DNA of 64,000 nt. Origin: Synanceia verrucosa. Its lineage: Eukaryota > Chordata > Actinopteri > Perciformes > Synanceiidae. Made by a program: the position numbers and the translations under genes. The notes under the pieces are model-generated. The model did not search any database. It was not told where the DNA came from and saw only the letters and a list, made by a program, of their open reading frames with translations. Positions 1-10,480 of the stretch are shown here, in pieces. Position 1 is the first letter of the stretch, and the number at the start of each line of letters is the position of its first letter. The DNA is taken from contig CM056555.1 in the NCBI GenBank assembly GCA_029721515.1, positions 78,501 through 142,500 on the forward strand. The letters are read 5' to 3'.

Positions 1-896
1 ACTTTACAGATTTGGATTATTAATACAAAATAATATTAACTAATCAATAATGATGTATTATTCTAGATTAAACTACCCAGCAGTATATGATATGATTAAA
101 ATGAGCTTCACATTTACCAGCTGCAGCATTAAAGTAATGATCACATTAATCAATCTATAATTATAATAATACTATAATATTGTTATGAAAAAGACTATTC
201 TGCATATTGAGTAGTTTTACCTTTGGTACCTTACTTTGATGCCGGACCTTTTCTAACAGAGTATTTCTACACTACACACTCAGCGTTCCTGACAAGTGAT
301 GTTTTTGACCCATCATTAGTCTCTGCAGCATCAGACAGCCAACACCATCTATTAGCCCTGATCCAAGGTACCTTTGAGCCTCTCTTCATTCAGTTGATTT
401 TGGAAGTTGTTTTGCGCTTTAAGTGAACATCCAGAGGAGAGATGGTTAGCATCATGACACCATCAGTCAGTATCATGTTATGTCAAGTAAAAGCAAATAT
501 TTTTACATTTGAGGAGCTTAAACAGGCTAATGTTTCATACTTAAAATGAACAGTTAATCAATGATTGAAATCAGGGTTGCTCCTGACCGAAATGGGGCCC
601 GAAGCGAAATTATATTTGGAGGCCTCCCTCTTACTTGCTCTGACTCATGATGACAACTCTTCGCTCTGTGCAGTCTGACTACAGCTCTCTTCTGTCCTTC
701 CTCAAGCTGATATGATGCTATACGTGCCTCACGGTATCGCATATGCACATCCAAATGCGTCTCCTCGCGCAAAACGTGGCTCTCCATGGAAGATGAGGCA
801 CAGTGTGTGTTCTGTGTTTAAAGATTGAAATAGTTGCAGATAATTGTCCTAATATTGTGAACGTAATTAATGAGCTAATGTTTTGTGTGTGTTTAG
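1..896. other. Intronic sequence upstream of the first visible MARK exon
   Basis: AT-rich sequence without recognisable exons. Since the first recognisable exon at 897 starts inside the kinase domain, this stretch should be an intron of the same gene. The short open frames here have no family resemblance, codon pattern or splice context that I can support. Confidence 0.6.
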
Positions 897-1016
897 GAGC
901 TGAGGGAGCGTGTTCTCAGAGGAAAGTACCGCATTCCCTTCTACATGTCGACTGACTGTGAGAACCTGCTGAAGAAGCTGCTGGTGCTCAACCCAGGGAA
1001 ACGAGGCAGTCTGCAG
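897..1016 (+). CDS. mark1: MARK exon: end of kinase C-lobe
   Basis: A 40-codon exon, phase 0 at both ends, between a TTTAG acceptor and a CTGCAG|GTGAGA donor. It encodes RGKYRIPFYMSTDCENLLKK and the LVLNPGKRGSL motif that closes MARK kinase domains. Confidence 0.9.
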
Positions 1017-4000
1017 GTGAGACCAGAGTCTCACAAAAAAATCAATTGGATTATTTTGGAAAAATGCAAGTCAAGTCAACTTTATTTGTATAGCCCAATA
1101 TCACAAATTATGAATTTGCCCCATTGGGCTTTACAATCTGTACAGGATATGACATCCTCTGTCCTTTACAAATGACCCTCTCATCGACTAAGGAAAAACT
1201 CCCCCAAAAAAACTTTTAACAGGGAAAAAGAAACGGAAGAAACCTCAGGAAGAGCAACAGAGGAGGAATCCCTCTTCAGGATGGACAGCCGTGCAATAGA
1301 TGCCATGTGTACAGAATAACAACAATGAAAACACATTAACACTACATATAAAATTGTATGGAAATGTCCAACTCAATATAACAACAGCTAATATACAGTG
1401 TGTATATATAGAATTATATGAGAGTGTCCAAGGGGATGAAGAGCATCATCAAGCTATCAGCAAAGGATGAGAAGCATGTCTTCCTCTCCACCACGCCAAC
1501 CAGAAGAAGCCTGTGCAGCACATCCTCCTCTCCACCACACCAAACAGGAGAAGCCTCCGCAAGATGACCTCATCACCACCACATCGCTCAGAACCAGAAG
1601 ATGAAGCCTGACTGGTCTGCACAACCACTACTCCACCAGGTAGACTGGATCCATGGATACCTGTGAGATGAGAACGCACAGGGACTACGAGGCACAAAAC
1701 TAATCTGCAGCATGTGTTAAAGGGAGGAAGAGTAAACACATCCTCTTCTACACTATTCTAACAGATACAACCTGAGCAGCATCGCCTCTTCTCCATCTCA
1801 CCACCATCACGACAGACGGAGCCTGGATGACACCACCTCCTTCTCAACAAGTAGCCTCAGCTCATGGACACCTGGGAGCTGAGAGCACAGGGACTCCAGG
1901 GAAGAAGATGAGTTAGTAAAATGACTTAATGGAGGCATCCAAATGAAGAAGAAGAGAAGCTCAGTGTGTCAGAGGAAATCCCCCGGCAGTCTAGACCTAT
2001 AGCGGCATGACTAAGGACTGATCCAAGGCAGCCTGTCAGCATTGGATCAGTCCTAACTATAAGCACTATCAAAAAGGAAAGTCTTAAGCCTACTCTTGAA
2101 TAAGGGGATGGTGTCTGCCTCCCGGACTGAAAGAGGGAGTTGGTTCCACAGAAGAGGAGCTTGATAACTGAAAGTTCTAGCTCCCATTCTACTTTTATAA
2201 ACCCTAGGAACCGCTAATAGTCCTGCATTCTGAGAACGCAGAGTTCTAGCAGGATTATAAGGCACTATTAGCTCTTTAAGATAAGATGGTGCCTGACCAT
2301 TCAGTGCCTTGTAGGTAAGGAGGAGGATTTTAAATTCTATTCTAGATTTTACAGGGAGCCAGTGCAGAGAGGCTAACACCGGAGAAATATGGTCTCTTTT
2401 CCTGGTTCTGGTCAGAACACGTGCTGCAGCGTTCTGGACCAGCTGGAGAGTCCTGATAGACTTATTAGGGCAGCCTGATAATAACGAGTTACAATAGTCC
2501 AGCCTGGAAGTTACAAAAGCATGGACTAATTTTTCTGCATCGTTTGGGAGAGAATATGCCTTATTTTTGCAATGTTACGCAGATGAAAAAAAGCTGTTCT
2601 AGCTGTTTGTTTCATGTGGACGTTGAAGGACATATCTTGGTCAAAAATTACCCCTAGATTCCTTACAGTGGTGCTCGAGGCTGGTGCAAAGCCACCTAGA
2701 GTAAATAAGTTATTAGATAGGTTATTTCTGAGATTTTCAGGGCCAATTAGAATAACTTCAGTTTTATGTGAATTTATCAACAAGAAATTGTGCGTCATCC
2801 AAGTTTTTATATCCTGAAGACATGTTTGGAGTTTAGCTAACTGGCTGGATTCGTCTGACTTAAATGACAAATATAGCTGAGTATCATCTGCATAACAGTG
2901 AAAGTTTATGGAGTGTTTCCTGATAACATTGCCTAAAGGAAGCATATATAAAGTAAATAGAATAGGCCCAAGCACAGAACCTTGAGGAACTCCATAACTG
3001 ACTATGGACTGCATGGAGGACTCATCATTAATGTAAACAAACTGTGTTCGATCCGATAAGTAGGAACCAGCTTAAAGCAGTTCCTCTGATGCCAATTAAA
3101 TGTTCTAATCTCTGCAACAGGATATGGTGGTCAATACTGGAATAATTGGTTTCTCTGTTTTCCATTTAAGATGAGAAAGACTAAGAACCAGGCTTTCAAA
3201 AGACGTATAGTTTAATTTAGGTTTAGGTTTGATCGATAGACTAGAATCAAAAATGGCTGCAACTCCTCCTCCACGGCCTGTATCTCTAGGAATATGAGTA
3301 TTAATATGACTAGGAGGAGTGGATTCATTCAGGCTGACATAATCATCTTGACACAACCAGGTTTCAGTAAGACAAAATAAATCAACCTGGTTATCTGATA
3401 TTAATTCATTTACTAGTAGAGCTTTAGATGATAATGACCTGATATTTAAAAGTCCACATTTAATTCTCCTGTCCTGATTAACTATTTCAGCAGTGGATTT
3501 AATTTTTATTAAGTTATTTTGTTCAACTCCCCTTTTGTTTACTATGGATTTAACTGATTTCAGTGGTCGTGGGACAGACACCGTTTCTATGGGGTTCTGG
3601 GTGGGTGACTGCTCTAATGGAAGCACAGAGAAGTGTGTTAAACTACCTGGATGACACCACCTCCTTCTCACCAAGTAGCCTCAGCTCACGGACACCTGGG
3701 AGCTGAGAGCACAGGGACTCCGGGGAAGAAGATGAGTTAGTGAAATGAGTTAATGGAGGCATCCAAATGAAGAAGAAGAGAAGCTCAGTGTGTCAGAGGA
3801 AGTCCCCTGGCAGTCTAGACCTATAGCGGCATGACTAAGGACTGATCCAAGGCAGCCTGAGTCAGCCTTGGATCAGTCCTAACTATAAGCACTATCAAAA
3901 AGTAAAGTCTTAAGCCTACTCTTGAATAAGGGGATGGTGTCTGCCTCCCGGACTGAAAGAGGGAGTTGGTTCCACAGAAGAGGAGCTTGATAACTGAAAG

Positions 4001-5996
4001 CTCTAGCTCCCATTCTACTTTTATAAACCCTAGGAACCGCTAATAGTCCTGCATTCTGAGAACGCAGAGTTCTAGCAGGATTATAAGGCACTATTAGCTC
4101 TGATTTCAGTGGTCGTGGGACAGACACCGTTTCTATGGGGTTCTGGGTGGGTGACTGCTCTAATGGAAGCACAGAGAAGTGTGTTAAACTACAACTCTGT
4201 CTCCTGGTCTCAACCCTGGGTTGTCATGGGTTAGGTCGACTAATAAACTTGGCCATGTTTCTAGAAATGAGAGCTGCTCCTTCCAAAGTAGGATGGATGC
4301 AGTCTCTCCTCATCAGACCAGGTTTTCCCCAGAAACTGCTCCAATTATCGATGAAGCCCACATCATTAACTGGACACCACCTCGACAGCCAGCGGTGGAA
4401 GGATGACATGCGACTAAACATGTCATCAGAGGCCAAGCTAGGGAGGGGACCAGAGAAAACTACGGAGTCCGACATTGTTTTAGCGTAAGCACACACTGAC
4501 TCCACGTTAATTTTTGTGACCTCCGATTGGCGTAACCGGGTGTCATTACCGCCAGCGTGAATAACAATAGTCCCATATTTACGCTTATCCTTAGCCAGCA
4601 GTTTCAAATAGGATTCAACGTCACCCGCTCTGGCCCCCGGAATGCATTTGACTATGGTTGCCGGTGTCGCTAATTTCACGTTTCGAAGAATAGAGCTGCC
4701 AATAACCAGGGTTGGCTTCTCAGCGGGTGTGTCGCTGAGTGGGGAAAACTTGTTAGAAACGTGAAGGGGTCGGTGGTGAGCTGTGGGCTGTTTAAAACTA
4801 CGCTTCCTTCGGACAGTCACCCACTCTCCCGGCTGCTCGGGAGTTGCCGGGGGACGGCTAGCAGGAGCTACGCTAGGTCGGCTCGCACCGGCTAGGGGCT
4901 GGCTAGCTACGGAAGCATAACTAGGACTTTGGATGGTGCAGAGCTGGGCTTCTAACTCGCTAAGCCTCGCCTACAAAACCGCGAACATGCTACACTTATT
5001 ACACGTACCATTATCACTAAAGGAGGCAGAGGAATAACTGAGCATGAGACACACTGAGCAAGAGAAAGCAGGAGAAGGAAAAGGAGAAGCCATGGCTATA
5101 CGCTAAGATAACTGCTAAGCTAGGCTATGGAAGCTAGTTGTTAGCCGAAAAGAGCCGCCGGAAAACACCAACGAGTGACAGGGAAAGTCTAGGGAAGTTT
5201 TAGAGTGCTTGATAGGATTAGTACACTACAAATGTACGGCGGGACGTTAACCGCTGTGGATTAAGACAGTAACAAAACTATTTTTGTGGCAGAGCAGCTC
5301 AGAGTGCTGTAGGAAACAACAGAGTAGCGGCTGAGAGCGGAAATGATGCAATACGCTTACCGTATAGGAGGAGCTCTGTGGTGTGTATTCCCAAGAAAAC
5401 CAAATGTTACTTTTTGGGTCAGGCAGATGTACAGCTTTACCTCTGGAAAAAATAACATTTGCCTTATAACTAGTGTTTTTTCTGTTTGTTTGTTTCCATT
5501 GTATCTGAGTTTCTGTCTATTTATGCATCTACCAGATAATCCTGTAACCTATGTCTTACCGCTGCAACGTTTTTGTATTTTTGAAATGGTGCTGAATTGT
5601 GCTGTGATGTAAAATTTCAATAAAAACAATGTTAAAAAATGTCTTATTAAAAATGAACATGTGCTGATTAAAGACTAACTGGACCATGATGTTTAACATT
5701 TAATCTCCTGTTGTTTGTTTGTTTCTCAGCAAATCATGAAGGATCGATGGATGAATGTCGGCTACGAGGAGAAAGAGCTGAAAACTTACAACGAACCAGA
5801 GCAAGACTTCAATGACCTCAAACGCATCGGTAAGACACACACACACACACACACACACAATATTTACACATTAATAATTCAAATGATTCATTCAGTATAT
5901 TTGAATACAGACAATTGGGCAGACTGTTGAACAGTCAGGATGTTGATGCCTCTCTGTTGATTATGCTACTCATTTATTGTGTGTGTGTATATGTAA

Positions 5997-6089
<93 letters not shown>

Positions 6090-6117
6090 CATATATACAC
6101 ATATATGTGTATATATA

Positions 6118-6159
<42 letters not shown>

Positions 6160-7741
6160 TCATGGAAAAAATTATTAGACCACCCTTGTTTTCTTCAATT
6201 TCTTGTTCATTCTAATATCTGGTACCACTAAACGTATAATACAATGAACACAACAAAAAATGCAGCTGGTCACATAATACTTTATGTCCTATTTGACATT
6301 CTTAAGCTTAATTGATTCCCAGGGTATATAAGAGGCCATTTCATGTCACAAGCAGCACTGCACATGCAAAGGCCTAGAGTGGTTTCCTGCTTACATTCAA
6401 GCCGTAGCACAACTCAGAAGTTGTCAGCTCTCACATAATGCCTAAAACAAAAGAATTATGTGAAGCAACAAAGGCAGCCATCTTGGCACTGCTGGAAATT
6501 GGCATGAGTGAGAGACAGGTAGCGAAAAAACTGAAGATCTCCAAGACAGCCGTTCATTACAACAAAAAAAACAAGCTGAACATGGCACTACCAAATTGCT
6601 ACCTGGCCGTGGCAGGAAACGTCTTTCTACCCCACGAGATGACCGTGCACTCATCCGTTCCTGTGTCAGGAATCGTCGTCAGACCTCCAGGGACCTTAAA
6701 AATGAGTGGGCACTGTCGAGAAATGTGACTTGCTCGGCAAGGACAGTTCGAAACCGACTTGTTGAAGCTGGTTTGAAGTCACACAGAGCACGCAAGAAGC
6801 CCTTCATCAATGAAAGGCAGAGGAAGGCCCGGTTACTCTTTGCTCGAGACCACAAGGATTGGACTGTTGATGATTGGGCTAAGGTTCTCTTCAGTGAATG
6901 CCCACTCCAGCCAACTTACTGGTTAGGAGGAAGCCTGGAGAAGCTTACAACCCAGACTGTCTTGCCCCTACAGTAAAACATGGGGGTGGATCAGTCATGA
7001 TCTGGGGTTGTTTCAGTCTGAGTGGAACAGGGCAAATGCAATTGTGTGAAGGCCGAATGAACCAGGTCAAGTACAGGACTACCCTTGAAAACAGTCTTCT
7101 TCCATCAGCTGGAAAACTCTTTCCTGCCTCGAATGACTGGATTTTCCAACAAGACAATGCCCCTTGCCACACGGCAAGGTCAGTTAAAGCCTGGATGGAG
7201 AACCACAACATTCGCACCATGCCTTGGCCTGCTCAATCACCAGATCTTAATCCAATTGAAAACCTGTGGAAAATCATCAAACTCAAAATGGAGAACCACA
7301 AGCCCAAAAACAAAGAAAATTTGTTTGAGTTTGTCCAACAGGAATGGGCTGCTGTGACAGCAGAACAATGTCAGAAGCTGGTGGAGAGCATGCCAAGACG
7401 CATGGCTGCAGTCATCAAAAACAATGGTTATGCAATCAAGTATTAACTCTTGTGTGTATCATGTGTTTAAAGCAAACAGAAAAGAAAACATGGAATGCTT
7501 AAAAGTAGTGTTTTTGGCGGTACAATGCCATAGCTATTGATGTAAGAATTTAAGTAATTTTGGTTATTATCAAGAAAACCATGGAAAATGAATAATCCTT
7601 AGTTCTTAAATTAAACTCTCATGAGCTATTTTTGTTGTTATCATTATAATTGTCCAAACAAATGTACCTTTAGTTGAGCCAGGCATTAAAATGAACAAGA
7701 AATTGAAGAAAACAAGGGTGGTCTAATAATTTTTTCCATGA

Positions 7742-7772
<31 letters not shown>

Positions 7773-10449
7773 CGTATATATATGTATATATATGTGTGAG
7801 GGAATGAGAGCGCTGTCTAACGCACCGTCTAGCACACCAAAAGTAATTGGTGGATTTGCCGCTACTACCTCAGGGGTGCACACCCGACGTATTAGCTGTT
7901 AAAAGTTGACCGTGCATACATAAACACAGATATACCTGGAAATCATGTTGTACTCCCCCTGTTGCATTGCATAGGTCCACTCAGTAACATTAACATGTGC
8001 TACACGACATTATTAGCTGGCACATATTAACACACAGATACACAATCACACACACACACGGGTCTCACGTTGAATTTCCCGGTAGCGTTTAGTGTAGTTT
8101 CACCTGAAAAAATAAACATACACTTACTGGTTAGAGCGCTCTATGTTTGTCTGTTGTGTATTGTTTTGGTCCTCCCTTCCTGCAGTCTGCCATAATTGCT
8201 GAATGTAATTCCCATCTCTGTGGCAGCGTTTTTTTATAAAGTTTGAACTGTGAGCGCTGCCATGACAGGCCAACCCGAGTGGTAGCAAGTGTGGGCTACT
8301 TCAGCACTGTCGGGCTTGCGCAATGCAGCATGGGAATGGGCAATACCATGTGTGCAGGGGTATTTTGGTTAATGATAAAAAATGGATGTTTATTGGGCTC
8401 AATGTGTGATAATCTGTGAATAATTTTATGCTGAGGTAGAGTGCTGTTTATATATACATATATACCTTTATATATATATATATATATATATACACACGAG
8501 CCTGTATTTGTCGGTGAACCTACAGCTGAGCTGAGTGACTCTGTGACATGTATTTATGTATATGTATTTATGTGTGTGTGTGTGTGTATATATATACGTA
8601 TATACGTATATATACACACACACGTGCGTATGTATACGTGTATACATACACACGTGTGTGTGTATGTATACGTGTATATATATATATATATAAACACACA
8701 CACATGCTATGTATACGTGTATACATACGCACGTGTGTGTGTATATATACGTATATATACAGTCATGGAAAAAATTATTAGACCACCCTTGTTTTCTTCA
8801 ATTTCTTGTTAATTTTAATGCCTGGCTCAACTAAAGGTACATTTGTTTGGACAATTAATGATGATGATAACATAACAATTAATGATGATATGATAATAAT
8901 GATAACAACAAAAATAGCTCATGAGAGTTTAATTTAAGAACTAAGGATTATTCATTTTCCATGGTTTTCTTGATAATAACCAAAATTACTTAAATTCTTA
9001 CATCAATAGCTATGGCATTGTACCGCCAAAAACACTACTTTTAAGCATTCCATGTTTTCTTTTCTGTTTGCTTTAAACACATGATACACACAAGAGTTAA
9101 TACTTGATTGCATAACCGTTGTTTTTGATGACTGCAGCCATGTGTCTTGGCATGCTCTCCACCAGCTTCTGACATTGTTCTGCTGTCACAGAAGCCCATT
9201 CCTGTTGGACAAATTCAAACAAATTTTCTTTGTTTTTGGGCTTGTGGTTCTCCATTTTGAGTTTGATGATTTTCCACAGGTTTTCAATTGGATTAAGATC
9301 TGGTGATTGAGCAGGCCAAGGCATGGTGCGAATGTTGTGGTTCTCCATCCAGGCTTTAACTGACCTTGCCGTGTGGCAAGGGGCATTGTCTTGTTGGAAA
9401 ATCCAGTCATTCGAGGCAGGAAAGAGTTTTCCAGCTGATGGAAGAAGACTGTTTTCAAGGGTAGTCCTGTACTTGACCTGGTTCATTCGGCCTTCACACA
9501 ATTGCATTTGCCCTGTTCCACTCAGACTGAAACAACCCCAGATCATGACTGATCCACCCCCATGTTTTACTGTAGGGGCAAGACAGTCTGGGTTGTAAGC
9601 TTCTCCAGGCTTCCTCCTAACCAGTAAGTTGGCTGGAGTGGGCATCAATTCAAAATTGGATTCATCACTGAAGAGAACCTTAGCCCAATCATCAACAGTC
9701 CAATCCTTGTGGTCTCGAGCAAAGAGTAACCGGGCCTTCCTCTGCCTTTCATTGATGAAGGGCTTCTTGCGTGCTCTGTGTGACTTCAAACCAGCTTCAA
9801 CAAGTCGGTTTCGAACTGTCCTTGCCGAGCAAGTCACATTTCTCGACAGTGCCCACTCATTTTTAAGGTCCCTGGAGGTCTGACGACGATTCCTGACACA
9901 GGAACGGATGAGTGCACGGTCATCTCGTGGGGTAGAAAGACGTTTCCTGCCACGGCCAGGTAGCAATTTGGTAGTGCCATGTTCAGCTTGTTTTTTTTTG
10001 TTGGAATGAACGGCTGTCTTGGAGATCTTCAGTTTTTTCGCTACCTGTCTCTCACTCATGCCAATTTCCAGCAGTGCCAAGATGGCTGCCTTTGTTGCTT
10101 CACATAATTCTTTTGTTTTAGGCATTATGTGAGAGCTGACAACTTCTGAGTTGTGCTACGGCTTGAATGTAAGCAGGAAACCACTCTAGGCAAATGAAAT
10201 GGCCTCTTATATACCCTGGGAATCAATTAAGCTTAAGAATGTCAAATAGGACATAAAGTATTATGTGACCGGCTGCATTTTTTTGTTGTGTTCATTGTAT
10301 TATATGTTTAGTGGTACCAGATATTAGAATGAACAAGAAATTGAAGAAAACAAGGGTGGTCTAATAATTTTTTCCATGACTGTATATACACACACACGTA
10401 TACACGTGTGTGTGTGTGTGTATATATATATGTATATACGTGTATATAC

Positions 10450-10480
<31 letters not shown>

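Larger units (their letters stand above)
1062..5370 (-). mobile_element. L2-like LINE, internally deleted and rearranged
   Basis: Remnant of a non-LTR retrotransposon read on the minus strand inside a MARK intron. Going 5' to 3' on that strand: possible 5' UTR (about 5370-4820), ORF1 with an SGNH-esterase-like domain (4820-4224), an endonuclease fragment with LTETWL (3674 to about 3125), reverse transcriptase with YADDTQLYLSF (about 3125-2526), the ORF2 C-terminus (2379-2053) and a long 3' region reaching 1062. The endonuclease jumps straight to the DHHILL block of the reverse transcriptase, so a large middle part is deleted, and frameshifts follow. A second copy of the 3' region sits inside (3646-4101). 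The esterase ORF1 plus the RT style fit the L2 clade of fish; the exact family is not determined. Confidence 0.75.

Noticed and set aside
554..787. 77-residue minus-strand frame
   Set aside because: No recognisable motif or splice context; intronic position in MARK.
5915..6231. Frames of alternating YIYI and VCVC
   Set aside because: Translation of TA/TG microsatellite; the same appears at 8441-8812.
9323..9883. Plus-strand frames of 91 and 84 residues
   Set aside because: Antisense shadows of the intact Tc1 transposase.
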